Source of the DNA: Pseudooceanicola lipolyticus
Lineage (GTDB): Bacteria; Pseudomonadota; Alphaproteobacteria; Rhodobacterales; Rhodobacteraceae
Direction of reading: 5' to 3'
NCBI RefSeq assembly: GCF_002786325.1
Contig: NZ_PGTB01000030.1
Coordinates: 1 to 34,969 of the forward strand
DNA: 34,969 nucleotides
Positions 24,221 to 32,884 of this stretch are shown one piece after another (position 1 is the stretch's first letter; every line of letters starts with the position of its first letter). Made by a program: the position numbers and the translations under genes. Below the pieces are notes generated by a model, which saw only the letters and a list, made by a program, of their open reading frames with translations, made no database searches and was not told where the DNA came from.

Positions 24221-25855
24221 GTGCTGCGGCAGACAAGGCAAGACGGGCGGCGGCCCGGCAGATCGGGGGGCGTCCAATTGGTAGCCTGCGACAAAGGCGT
24301 TTCATCGTCATCGGCGCCGCCGGTGCTTGAGCTTCGCAATATCACCAAGCGTTTTCCCGGCGTGATCGCGAACGATCGGGCCTGCCTGACAGTGGGGGCC
24401 GGCGAAGTACACGCGATCCTTGGGGAAAACGGGGCCGGCAAGAGCACGCTGATGCGCATCCTGTACGGTGCATACCAACCGGACGAAGGTGCGGTATTGA
24501 TCGACGGCGAAGCGCGGCAATTGACTTCGCAACGTCAGGCTATCGCTTGTGGCATCGGCATGATCCACCAGGAATTCATGCTGGTTCAACCGATGACGGT
24601 GGTCGAAAACGTGATCCTTGGGCTGGATGGCGATATCGGCCTGCGCCTGGACGAGGCGGCGCAGCGGATTTCGGCATTGTCCGACCATCATGGATTGGGG
24701 ATCGACCCCCATGCCCGCGTCGCCGACCTGCCGGTCGGTGTGCAGCAGCGTGTCGAGATCCTGAAGCTCTTGTTCCGCGATGCGCGAATTCTGGTGCTGG
24801 ACGAGCCGACGGCGATCCTGACACCGCAGGAGGCGGCTTCACTTCTCGATACATTGCGCAAACTTGCTTTGCAGGGGCGGGCGATCATCATCGTTACGCA
24901 CAAGCTGAACGAGGTAATGGCCGTTGCCGACCGGGTCACAATCATGCGCGACGGGCAGACGGTTCGCAGCATCGACCCGGCGCAAAGCAACGAAGGCGAA
25001 CTTGCCCGCCTGATGGTCGGACGCCCGGTTGGGCGCACTGTCGTTCGCCCCAAAATCCAGCCGGGAGCGAGAATCCTGAGCGTCAATGGCCTGCGCGTGC
25101 TGGGTGCGACCGGAGGCGAGGCGGTGTGCGGCGTGGATCTGACCGTGCGCGAGGGCGAGATCGTCGGAATAGCCGGTGTCGAAGGCAACGGGCAGTCGCA
25201 ACTGGTTGAAGCCATCACCGGGCTCCGCCGCAGTTCTGGCGGATCGGTAATGATGGATGGCCGAAACGTGACCCACGCGACACCGCTTGAGCATGCCCGC
25301 AGGGGGCTGGTCTACGTGCCGGCCGATCGCCGTTATGTCGGCTCGATCGCCGCCCTGGGGATTGACGACAACGCGATGCTGGGCCGGCAGGAGGACTTTA
25401 CCCGCGGCTGGGGCTTGTTCCGGGATCGGCGGCGTATCCGGCGCCATGCACAGGAATTGGTCGAACGGTTCGACGTCAAAACGCCGCACATCCGCTTTCC
25501 GGCCGGCAAGCTGTCCGGGGGAAACCTGCAAAAGGTCATCATGGGGCGCGAGATACTGCGCGACCCGAGGCTCCTGGTGGTCGAACAGCCGACACGCGGA
25601 CTGGATATTGGGGCCATCGAATATATGTGGTCGCAACTTTTGGCGGTACGCGGGCAGGGCAAGGGGGTTCTACTGGTGTCGGCCGAACTGAATGAAATCA
25701 GGAGCTTGGCCGACCGTATTCTCGTCATCCACCGAGGACGTTTCCTTGGCGAGCTGACACCAGAAGACGCGGATGATGAACTTCTTGGTCTGATGATGGC
25801 CGGCATGGCCGCCAAGCCGGGAACCGGGCCGATGCCTGACCGGCCGAGGAACTGA
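24221..25855 (+). CDS. Two-domain ABC importer ATPase (RbsA/NupA-like)
   Basis: Two nucleotide-binding domains in 544 residues. The first has Walker A GENGAGKST (68-76), signature LPVGVQQR (170-177) and Walker B LVLDEP (191-196). The second has a degenerate Walker A GVEGNGQSQ (319-327), LSGGNLQKV (431-439) and VVEQPTRGLD (453-462). This asymmetric layout is normal for RbsA/YufO-type ATPases that work with BMP binding proteins. The start is uncertain: GTG 24221 opens the frame, TTG 24278 has GGGGGG 7 bases upstream, and the conserved part begins near residue 35. It is 45 bp after the binding-protein gene. Confidence 0.9.
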   Translation: MLRQTRQDGRRPGRSGGVQLVACDKGVSSSSAPPVLELRNITKRFPGVIANDRACLTVGAGEVHAILGENGAGKSTLMRILYGAYQPDEGAVLIDGEARQLTSQRQAIACGIGMIHQEFMLVQPMTVVENVILGLDGDIGLRLDEAAQRISALSDHHGLGIDPHARVADLPVGVQQRVEILKLLFRDARILVLDEPTAILTPQEAASLLDTLRKLALQGRAIIIVTHKLNEVMAVADRVTIMRDGQTVRSIDPAQSNEGELARLMVGRPVGRTVVRPKIQPGARILSVNGLRVLGATGGEAVCGVDLTVREGEIVGIAGVEGNGQSQLVEAITGLRRSSGGSVMMDGRNVTHATPLEHARRGLVYVPADRRYVGSIAALGIDDNAMLGRQEDFTRGWGLFRDRRRIRRHAQELVERFDVKTPHIRFPAGKLSGGNLQKVIMGREILRDPRLLVVEQPTRGLDIGAIEYMWSQLLAVRGQGKGVLLVSAELNEIRSLADRILVIHRGRFLGELTPEDADDELLGLMMAGMAAKPGTGPMPDRPRN

Positions 25856-25861
25856 CGATTG

Positions 25862-26965
25862 ATGCCTATACTTAGAAAACGCATGGCGCCCAGCGATACG
25901 CTGCTGACGATCGTCGGCATCAACGCCGTCGTGATGCTTTGCGCCTTGGCGATCGGGGCGATCCTTTTCTTGCCCTATACGGACAACCCGTTCGCCGCAT
26001 ATGCCACGCTGGTTGAATCCAGCCTGGGTTCGTGGCGGGGCATCGGCATCACGCTGAACAGAGCCGCGCCTCTGATCCTGATCGGGCTGGGCACCTGCGT
26101 CGCCTGGCGGTCGGGTTTCGGATACCTGGGGTTCGAAGGCTGCCTGACCATCGGTGCGGCGGGCGCAGCCTGGTATGCGCTGCGCCCTTTCAATGCCGAG
26201 ATCGCCGGTATGGCAGGGTTTCTTGTCTTCCTGGCGGGGGCCATGACCGTCAGCTTTGGCGCGGGGGGGCTTTGGGCCGGCGGCGTCGGCTTTCTACGCA
26301 GCCGTTTCGGTGGCAACGAAGTTCTGATCTCGCTGATGTCGAATTATGTGGCTGCGTTCTTCGTGCAGTACCTCGTGTCCGGTCCGATGCGCGCCGAAGG
26401 CAGCTTGCCTCAGACACCGCGGTTTCCACTTGGCACCTGGCTGCCAACGATCCTGCCAGGGACGCGCGGGCAGGCCTCGATCCTGATCGCGTTGGTGGCG
26501 GTCTTTTTCGTGTGGCTGCTGATGCGGCGGATGCGGCTGGGTTATGAATTGCAGGCCACGGGGCTGAATCCGCAAGCGGCACGGTATGGTGGTATCCAAG
26601 TAGGGGCCCGCTATGTCCTGGCAGCGTTTCTGGCGGGCGGTCTGGGCGCTTTGGCCGGGCTGGTCGAGGTGCTTGGCACGCAGCACCGACTGCTCGACGG
26701 GCTCAGCGGTGGTGTCGGCTTTATCGGTATCGTCGTCGCCCTGCTGGCGCGGCTGAATCCGCTGGCGGTCGTCCCGGTGGCGATCCTATATGCCGCGCTG
26801 TCGGTGGGGGGGGACGCGCTGCAACGGCGGATCGGTGCGCCGACCTCGATCATCTTTATTCTGCAAAGCCTCATCGTGCTGTTCCTCATGGCCAGCGAAT
26901 TGCTGCGGCACTGGACGCTCGACCTGTCAGGGCTGCGTGGCAAGAAAGGAACCGGCAATGTTTGA
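25862..26965 (+). CDS. ABC importer permease, BPD_transp_2 family (NupP-like)
   Basis: A 367-residue membrane protein with about eight to ten hydrophobic spans. Segments such as LILIGLGTCVAWRSGFGYLG, GNEVLISLMSNYVAAFFVQYL and GFIGIVVALLARLNPLAVVPVAI are typical of permeases paired with BMP proteins. GAGGA lies 11 bases before ATG 25862; a TTG one codon earlier is an alternative. It overlaps the next permease by 8 bases. Confidence 0.9.
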   Translation: MPILRKRMAPSDTLLTIVGINAVVMLCALAIGAILFLPYTDNPFAAYATLVESSLGSWRGIGITLNRAAPLILIGLGTCVAWRSGFGYLGFEGCLTIGAAGAAWYALRPFNAEIAGMAGFLVFLAGAMTVSFGAGGLWAGGVGFLRSRFGGNEVLISLMSNYVAAFFVQYLVSGPMRAEGSLPQTPRFPLGTWLPTILPGTRGQASILIALVAVFFVWLLMRRMRLGYELQATGLNPQAARYGGIQVGARYVLAAFLAGGLGALAGLVEVLGTQHRLLDGLSGGVGFIGIVVALLARLNPLAVVPVAILYAALSVGGDALQRRIGAPTSIIFILQSLIVLFLMASELLRHWTLDLSGLRGKKGTGNV

Positions 26966-27896
26966 CGACACGGCATTGATGGCTTTCCTGGTTACCTGGA
27001 TGGCCGCCAGCCTTCGCTTTGCGGGACCGCTGCTGATGGCTGCATTGGGCGAAACCTTTGCCGAGCGCGCGGGCGTTCTGAACGTCGGGATCGAAGGTAC
27101 GTTCCTGATCGGCGCGCTTGTGGCTTTTCTGGCCACGCAAACCAGCGGCATGCCGACGGTCGGCTTTCTGGCGGCATTGGGAGTCGGGGCGCTGGCGAAC
27201 CTATTCCTGGCCTGGATGTATGTGACGGTTGGAGCGAACCAGGTCGTGGTCGGCATCGTCTTCAACATCTTTGCCATCGGGGCCGCCAGCTACGGCTATC
27301 AGTTGGCCGCGGGCGAGGCCGCCACGGCAGAATTGGTTCCGATGTTCCCCAAGCTGGACATTCCCGTCTTGTCGGATGTGCCGGTCATCGGGCAGGTGTT
27401 GTTGTCGCACTCGGTCCTGTTCTACCTGACGCTAGCGCTGATGGTCCTGGCCGATCTGGTCTTGTTTCGTACCCGGTTCGGGCTGAACATCCGAGCCGTC
27501 GGCGAAAATCCACACGCTGCGGCGAATGCGGGCATTTCGGTCTCGCGCATTCGTTATCAGGCCGTGTTGCTGTCGGGGGCCGCGGCAGGTGGGGCAGGGG
27601 CCTATCTGGTATTGGCAGAGGTCGGGCTCTTTCGGGATACGATCGTCGCCGGTCAGGGCTTTATCGCCATGGCCATCGTGATCTTCGGCCGGTGGCGCCC
27701 GCTCTATGCAGCCTTTGCCGCAATGGCCTTCGGCGCGGCCCAGGCGCTGCAACTGTCACTGCAATTGTTCGAGATGAACATACCACCGCAGCTTCTGCTG
27801 TCATTGCCCTACGTGCTGACGATTGTCGCGGTGTCGGGATTGATCGGCCGTGCCAACCAGCCCGGCGCGCTGATGCAACATTACAAGGGAGATTGA
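26958..27896 (+). CDS. ABC importer permease, BPD_transp_2 family (NupQ-like)
   Basis: A 312-residue membrane protein with the family hallmarks GETFAERAGVLNVGIEGTFL near residues 31-50, VGANQVVVGIVFNIFAIG, RAVGENPHAAANAGISVSRI and GFIAMAIVIFGRWRPL. It pairs with the preceding permease to form the importer channel. AAGGA is 7 bases before the ATG, which sits inside the end of the previous gene. The stop is 2 bases before the aminohydrolase start, so one transcript is likely. Confidence 0.92.
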   Translation: MFDDTALMAFLVTWMAASLRFAGPLLMAALGETFAERAGVLNVGIEGTFLIGALVAFLATQTSGMPTVGFLAALGVGALANLFLAWMYVTVGANQVVVGIVFNIFAIGAASYGYQLAAGEAATAELVPMFPKLDIPVLSDVPVIGQVLLSHSVLFYLTLALMVLADLVLFRTRFGLNIRAVGENPHAAANAGISVSRIRYQAVLLSGAAAGGAGAYLVLAEVGLFRDTIVAGQGFIAMAIVIFGRWRPLYAAFAAMAFGAAQALQLSLQLFEMNIPPQLLLSLPYVLTIVAVSGLIGRANQPGALMQHYKGD

Positions 27897-27898
27897 CC

Positions 27899-29290
27899 AT
27901 GAAAGTTCTAACGCATCTTTGCGCCGTGACGATGAACCCAGACAGGGACATCATCGAGGATGCCTGTATCTGTATCGAAGGGGACCGGATCGTCGCCGTT
28001 TGCCCCACCGCCGAAATGCCTGAGCCCTTTCGCACGGCCGAACATGTCGATTGCTCGGGCAAGGTCGTCGTGCCGGGCATGATCAACACGCATACGCACC
28101 TGTTCCAGACCTTGCTGAAGGGTCTAGGCGATGACATGGACCTCAAGAAGTGGTTTTCCTGCATGACCGGTCCTGCAGCCGTGCATCTGACAACCGAGGA
28201 CATGGCCACAGCCGCGCTGCATGGTTGCGTTGAATCGCTGATGTCCGGTGTCACGACACTGGTGGAATACCAATACGTGAACACCCAAGACGACATGATC
28301 GACGCGGTCTACGACAGCTTTGACCAGACCGGCATTCGCGGGTTCGTCTGCCGCGGTTTCATGACGACGGGCGAAGATCATGGCGTGCCGCCGGCCTTGA
28401 TCGAAAAGACCGAGCACGTGATCGAGCATACAAGGGCCGCGGCGCGGCGCCACAACCGGCCCGGTGGCCGGGTGCAGATCGGCATCGCGCCTTGCATGTG
28501 CTGGACGGTCGACCCCGATGCCTATCGGGCGGTGCGCAAACTGGCGGACGAGGAAGGTCTGTTCATCACGGCGCATCTGTCCGAAAATGCCTTTGAAGTC
28601 GAGCGCGCCAAGGAATCCTTTGGCACCACGACAGCCCAGTTCTTTGACGAAATCGGCTTTCTGGGGCCCGACGTTCTGGCTGTGCATTGCGTACATTGCA
28701 ACAGCCGAGACATCCGGTTGATGAAGATGCGCGATGTGAAGGTATCGCACAACCCGTGCAGTATGCTCTACGTCGGGCTCGGCGTCGCTCCGATCCCGGA
28801 AATGCTGGCCGCCGGGCTGACTGTGTCACTGGGCAGCGATGGTCCCGCCAGCAACAACAACCACAGCATCTTTCACGTCATGAAGTTCGCCGCGCTCGTG
28901 CCGAAGGGCGTGCACGAGGATCCAACGATCATGACCGCAGAAAAAGCGTTGGAGATGGCGACAATCGACGGTGCGCGCGCCGTTGGGCTGGAAGATGAAA
29001 TCGGTTCGCTTGAGCCGGGTAAGAAGGCGGACTTGGCCATCATGGACCTGTCCGAAAGCATCTGGGCCACTCCGCTGCATCGCGTGCCTTCGGCCATCGT
29101 CTATTCCGCGCTTGGCCACGAGGTCACCGATGTCATGGTCGACGGGACATTCGTCATCCGCAACCGCCAGCACACCGTGCTGAATATCAAGGAGCTGCGA
29201 GCGGCGTCGCAGAAGGCGGCGGATGGCCTGGCCGGGCGCGCGGGCGTGGACCATTTCAAGACGCGACCGTGGCGTTCGGTAACGGCCTGA
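27899..29290 (+). CDS. TRZ/ATZ-family metal-dependent aminohydrolase (deaminase)
   Basis: A 463-residue amidohydrolase-superfamily enzyme. Metal and catalytic residues visible are H65 and H67 (NTHTHLFQ), H226 and E229 (TAHLSEN), H263 (AVHCVH), H284 (VSHNP) and D314 (LGSDGPASNN). The closest families are s-triazine, guanine, 8-oxoguanine and adenosine-type deaminases (TrzA, AtzB, SsnA, MtaD). Hydrolytic loss of an amino or other leaving group from a heterocyclic ring is expected. The start follows AAGGGAGA and is 2 bases after the permease stop. The linked nucleoside-type importer suggests a nucleobase-like substrate. Exact specificity is not readable. Confidence 0.88.
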   Translation: MKVLTHLCAVTMNPDRDIIEDACICIEGDRIVAVCPTAEMPEPFRTAEHVDCSGKVVVPGMINTHTHLFQTLLKGLGDDMDLKKWFSCMTGPAAVHLTTEDMATAALHGCVESLMSGVTTLVEYQYVNTQDDMIDAVYDSFDQTGIRGFVCRGFMTTGEDHGVPPALIEKTEHVIEHTRAAARRHNRPGGRVQIGIAPCMCWTVDPDAYRAVRKLADEEGLFITAHLSENAFEVERAKESFGTTTAQFFDEIGFLGPDVLAVHCVHCNSRDIRLMKMRDVKVSHNPCSMLYVGLGVAPIPEMLAAGLTVSLGSDGPASNNNHSIFHVMKFAALVPKGVHEDPTIMTAEKALEMATIDGARAVGLEDEIGSLEPGKKADLAIMDLSESIWATPLHRVPSAIVYSALGHEVTDVMVDGTFVIRNRQHTVLNIKELRAASQKAADGLAGRAGVDHFKTRPWRSVTA

Positions 29291-29312
29291 ATACAAGCAT
29301 ATCGGAGATGTC

Positions 29313-30086
29313 ATGCAACGCAACATTGGCCAGTTGACCTGGACCGAGGTCGAGGCGCTCGACCTCGCCAAGGACGGCGCCCTGGTTCTGCCGATCGGGT
29401 CGATCGAACAACATGGGCCCCATCTATCGACCGATTGTGACCTGGTCTTCGCCGACCGCTTTCTTGACCTGGCCCTCGAACGCCTTGACCAGCATACAAA
29501 AGTCTGGCGGTTGCCAATTTTGCCGATCTCGAAGTCGAACGAACACGTCGGCTTTGCCGGAACGTGGTATTTGTCGGCAGAAACCCTGATGGCCACCCTG
29601 CGGGACATTGCCAGATGCGCGGTCAACAACGGATTTCGCAGGCTTGTGCTGTGGAATTGCCATGGCGGCAATCGTGCGCTGCTCGAAGTTGCCGCCCGCG
29701 ATCTGCGCATCGAAACCGGACTGATGACATTCCAGGTGTTTGCCTCAGGCGTAATGCCGGATCCCCTTGATCCGCTCGATGCAAGAGAACCGGTTTATGG
29801 CATTCACGCCGGCGAATGGGAGACAAGCGTCATGCTGGCGCTTGCACCGGATCGCGTTCGACTGGATCGGCGCAATTGCGAATTTCCCAAGTTCAGCTCG
29901 GAGACGCTTGCTCTGGAATTGACTAGCGCTACGGTCGGCTGGACCTCGCGCGATTTCCAGATCTCCGGAACTTGGGGTGACGCGGCCGCGGCGACGACCG
30001 AGCGGGGCCAACAGCGGTTGACGCCCTTGATCGACCGGCTGGCGGCGATCCTGACCGAAATTGCGGGGTTCGAAATGGGGGCCTGA
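29313..30086 (+). CDS. Creatininase-family amidohydrolase
   Basis: The 257-residue product has the creatininase signature: LPIGSIEQHGPHLSTDCD with metal ligands E32, H34 and D43, NCHGGN (H117) and HAGEWETS (165-172). The family opens cyclic amides such as creatinine or acts on formamide groups in cofactor pathways. In this operon, following an aminohydrolase and an importer, ring opening of a deaminated heterocycle is the most natural role, but that is inference. GGAGA precedes the ATG. It is the last plus-strand gene and converges on the amidase. Confidence 0.9.
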   Translation: MQRNIGQLTWTEVEALDLAKDGALVLPIGSIEQHGPHLSTDCDLVFADRFLDLALERLDQHTKVWRLPILPISKSNEHVGFAGTWYLSAETLMATLRDIARCAVNNGFRRLVLWNCHGGNRALLEVAARDLRIETGLMTFQVFASGVMPDPLDPLDAREPVYGIHAGEWETSVMLALAPDRVRLDRRNCEFPKFSSETLALELTSATVGWTSRDFQISGTWGDAAAATTERGQQRLTPLIDRLAAILTEIAGFEMGA

Positions 30087-30096
30087 GACAGGCGCC

Positions 30097-30126
30097 TGCG
30101 CCGCGGACCGTGACGGCCGCGGCGCA
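30097..30126. terminator. Strong hairpin between convergent operons
   Basis: TGCGCCGCGG and CCGCGGCGCA are perfect 10-bp arms, with an inner CCGT-G-ACGG pairing. It lies between the creatininase and amidase stops. No T-run follows on either strand, so termination strength is uncertain. Confidence 0.5.
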
Positions 30127-30146
30127 AACCTGGGATAACGGGGTCT

Positions 30147-31286
30147 TCAGCGGGTGGACTTGGCCATGTCGACCGCCATTGCGATCAATCCCGCGTCGCT
30201 GCCGCGCGGGCCGATCAGTGACAAGCCGATCGGCAATCCGGTCGCCGAGCGCAGCGGGATCGTGACCTGGGGTAACCCGGCGTGACCCGACAGACAGAGT
30301 AGGGTCAGCGCCCGGTTCCGGTAGGCTTCCATGCCCTGACCATCCAGCGTGAGCAGGGGCGCCGGTCCAGGGGCGGTGGGAACCCGTATAATCCCTCCGT
30401 TCAGGGCCGCGTCGATGGCGCCGGTGATTTCGGCCCGCATCGACTGGGCGGCAGAGATGTCTTGTGGTGCAAGCGCCATCGCCCCGGCAAAACGCTCGCG
30501 TACGCCGGGGCCAAAGGCGGGTTCGTGTTCTTTGATCCATGCGCCAAACACCTGCGCGACCTCGGCACCCTGACAGACGCGGAAAGTGGGCAGAAGCGCC
30601 TCGCGCAAGCGAAGCGACAGCAGCGGTGCAGGATCGCCCTGCCGCAACGGCGCCAGCGCAGAGAGTGTTTCGGCATCCGCGAAGTCCCACATGTCGGCGG
30701 GCACACGCGGTTCACCGCGCGGGGGCGCGGCTTCGGGCGCCAGCAATTCGGCCAGATGTTGTAGCGTTGCGCCGTCGCGGGTCATGAAGCCGGGCACATC
30801 GTAGCTGGGGGCCAGGGGCAACAAGCCGCGCGCATCCAGAAGCCCATGCGTCGGTCGCCACCCCCAGAGCCCGCAGAAGGCGGCTGGGATTCGCACCGAT
30901 CCACCGGTGTCGGTGCCCAGTCCGATATCGGCCAGCCCCGCAGCAACGGCCGAGGCCGATCCCGAGGACGACCCGCCTGGCACCCGGCCGGGCCCGGCCG
31001 GGTTCTCCGGCGTACCGTAGCGGGCATTCTGTCCCATCAGGGAATAGGCCAGCTCGTCCATCTGGGTCTTGCCGACCAGGTGCGTACCCAACTTTATCAG
31101 GTGAGAGACCAGGGGCGCCGTGTCCTGCGCGGGGTTGTGGGTGTCGGCCCATTCGGGATTGCCGGCCCCGGTGACATGGCCGGCAATATCGAAGTTGTCC
31201 TTTACCGCCAGCCGCAGGCTGGCCAGCGGTCCAATCCCATCCCCAATTGGCGGATCGAACCTTGTAACGAAGGCATCCGCGCTCAT
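30147..31286 (-). CDS. Amidase-signature hydrolase (HpxY/AtzE-like context)
   Basis: A 379-residue amidase with the Ser-cisSer-Lys triad: K29 (AVKDNFDI), S106 (PGGSSSGSA) and S130 (GTDTGGSVRIPA). It is shorter than allophanate hydrolase AtzF and lacks that enzyme's second domain. It should hydrolyse a linear amide or ureide to ammonia and an acid. It is translationally coupled (ATGA) to the upstream HpxZ-like gene, the same partner found beside HpxY and AtzE amidases in oxalurate and cyanurate pathways. The substrate is therefore likely a small nitrogen-rich acid amide. Confidence 0.88.
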   Translation of the reverse strand: MSADAFVTRFDPPIGDGIGPLASLRLAVKDNFDIAGHVTGAGNPEWADTHNPAQDTAPLVSHLIKLGTHLVGKTQMDELAYSLMGQNARYGTPENPAGPGRVPGGSSSGSASAVAAGLADIGLGTDTGGSVRIPAAFCGLWGWRPTHGLLDARGLLPLAPSYDVPGFMTRDGATLQHLAELLAPEAAPPRGEPRVPADMWDFADAETLSALAPLRQGDPAPLLSLRLREALLPTFRVCQGAEVAQVFGAWIKEHEPAFGPGVRERFAGAMALAPQDISAAQSMRAEITGAIDAALNGGIIRVPTAPGPAPLLTLDGQGMEAYRNRALTLLCLSGHAGLPQVTIPLRSATGLPIGLSLIGPRGSDAGLIAMAVDMAKSTR

Positions 31287-31672
31287 GAGACTTCAGCCAT
31301 CAGCGAGACATGCGCCGAGACGATGCGCCACCCGTCTTCCGTCCTGAGCCAGGTCTGGCTTTGCCGTCCGGTGCGCGTGCTTCCTTCGCGCCGGAATTCC
31401 AAGTTGCAAATGCCCATGTCGTCGCCAAAGGTCACGATTTCGCGGCGGATCACCTGTCGCTGGGGCGAGCCGCCGGTGCGGCCCTTCCGAAATGTGCGGA
31501 TCTCGTCGATGCCATAGAGGTTTTCGCCGACGCCATAACGCAGAACCTGCGGCGTGTCCCAGAACAGCGCGTCCAGCGTGTCGAGGTCATTCGCCATCAG
31601 CGCCGCCTCGTAGGTGTCGCAAGCGATGGTGAGGTCAGAGAGCGGGGCGGCAGCATTCACCTGTCTGGTCAC
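31283..31672 (-). CDS. hpxZ: HpxZ/AtzH-like protein (DUF3225)
   Basis: The 129-residue protein matches the HpxZ/AtzH group of the SnoaL/NTF2-like fold: DTLDALFWDTPQVLRYGVGE, NLYGIDEIRTFRKGR and TWLRTEDGWRIVSAHVSL. In Klebsiella-type hpx clusters it accompanies oxalurate breakdown, and AtzH accompanies cyanurate degradation; its reaction in the oxalurate case is not settled. I take GTG 31672, which overlaps the upstream stop as GTGA and has GGAG 8 bases before it. Earlier in-frame codons lie in the preceding gene. It overlaps the amidase start by 4 bases. Confidence 0.85.
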   Translation of the reverse strand: MTRQVNAAAPLSDLTIACDTYEAALMANDLDTLDALFWDTPQVLRYGVGENLYGIDEIRTFRKGRTGGSPQRQVIRREIVTFGDDMGICNLEFRREGSTRTGRQSQTWLRTEDGWRIVSAHVSLMAEVS

Positions 31673-32457
31673 GTATCTTTCTCCATGGCGGTCAGTATGG
31701 CCTCGCCCGAGGTCACGAAACCGAAGCATTGACGTACATTGTAAAGCGTGGCCTGCATGCAGAAGGCCGGCGAGGTGGTCGCGCTGCAATCCTCCAGCAG
31801 GAGGACGTCGTAGCCGAGGAAATTGGCGTCATGTAGGGAACAGGCGACGCATTGGTCGGCGTTCACCCCGGCAAACAGCACGGTCCGCACGTCGAGGTTG
31901 CGCAGGATGCTGTCCAACTCGGTATCCTGGAAGCCCGACATGCGGAATTTGGACACCGCGATATCATTGGCCTCCGGGCTCAGTTCCGCGACCACGGAGG
32001 CGGCCCAGCTGCCCTCTTCAAGTACATGCGCGCCGTTGGAGGGCAGGGGTTTCCCGATGCCGGTCGAACGCCCGTCCGGGTCGTAGACATGCAGCACCGC
32101 AGGCGGAAGGTTCATCCGGTCGGGACGGTTGCCCCAGTTCAGCCAGATCACCGGCACGCCAGCGGCGCGCAAGGCCGGTAGAAGTCTTTGGAGCGGAGCA
32201 ATCGGCGCCCGCGCGGGTTCGACATCAACGCCGATATGCGCGAGCCAGCCATCGCGGTGGCAAAAGTCGTTCTGCATGTCGACCACGATGATCGCTGTTT
32301 GCGACAGGTCAAAGGTCACCCGACGCGCCTGGTCGACGACCGTTACCGGCCGGCTCTGCGCCGGCTGGCGGGTCATGTCGACGCTATCCGCGTTGACCCG
32401 CCACGCATTGCGCGGCGAGGCGCCAAGGCTGATCTGGTCGTTTTCGGGATCAGACAT
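31669..32457 (-). CDS. Isochorismatase-like cysteine hydrolase (RutB/biuret hydrolase-like)
   Basis: A 262-residue cysteine hydrolase with triad D60 (VVDMQNDF), K170 (AVSKFRMSGF) and C203 (GVNADQCVACSLHDA). DTELDSILRNLDVRTVLFAG and YDVLLLEDCSATTS are typical of ureidoacrylate amidohydrolase RutB, biuret hydrolase and N-carbamoylsarcosine amidase. It should cleave a carbamoyl or ureido group with release of ammonia and carbon dioxide. A 40-residue N-terminal extension precedes the core. ATG 32457 overlaps the cupin gene by 8 bases, and the stop overlaps hpxZ (GTGA). Confidence 0.88.
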   Translation of the reverse strand: MSDPENDQISLGASPRNAWRVNADSVDMTRQPAQSRPVTVVDQARRVTFDLSQTAIIVVDMQNDFCHRDGWLAHIGVDVEPARAPIAPLQRLLPALRAAGVPVIWLNWGNRPDRMNLPPAVLHVYDPDGRSTGIGKPLPSNGAHVLEEGSWAASVVAELSPEANDIAVSKFRMSGFQDTELDSILRNLDVRTVLFAGVNADQCVACSLHDANFLGYDVLLLEDCSATTSPAFCMQATLYNVRQCFGFVTSGEAILTAMEKDT

Positions 32458-32884
32458 TGGCTTTTCCGGTAAGCACGGCGATATCTTCAGCGTCCAGCGC
32501 AACCCGCTGGCCAGAGCGGATCAGCTGGGAAAAGTCTTGGTCCGGGGTCATCACCGTCAGAGTATACAATTTACCGGCCCCGGTGTTTTCGACCACGTGC
32601 ACCGACCCCGGGTTCAACAAAAGCGCGTCACCCGTTTTGATCGGCAGGCTGGTGCCGTCGGACGAGGCGATGCCCTCGCCGGATATCACGTAGAAGAATT
32701 CATGCGCATCCGAATGGCTGTTCGGCGGTGTCTTGCCGTCCTTCGTGAAGATTTCGACGACATAAATGTTGTTTGAGGTCGAGTTCTGCGGATCGAACAG
32801 AGTGACGAAATAGTTCGTATCGTCTTCGGCGATCTTCCAGACCTCGGCTTGTTCGATCTGCTCGAAGGAGAAGGACGGTGTCAT
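32450..32884 (-). CDS. Single-domain cupin protein
   Basis: The 144-residue protein has a cupin barrel with motif 1 PPNSHSDAHEFFYVISGEG (metal candidates H, H and E) and motif 2 LLLNPGSVHVVENTG (H). Such small cupins are ureidoglycolate/ureidoglycine-type enzymes, metal-dependent isomerases or sensors; the sequence alone does not choose. It is the second gene of a tight operon, coupled by ATGA to a 39-codon ORF and by an 8-base overlap to the hydrolase. It probably handles an intermediate of the same pathway. Confidence 0.85.
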   Translation of the reverse strand: MTPSFSFEQIEQAEVWKIAEDDTNYFVTLFDPQNSTSNNIYVVEIFTKDGKTPPNSHSDAHEFFYVISGEGIASSDGTSLPIKTGDALLLNPGSVHVVENTGAGKLYTLTVMTPDQDFSQLIRSGQRVALDAEDIAVLTGKANV

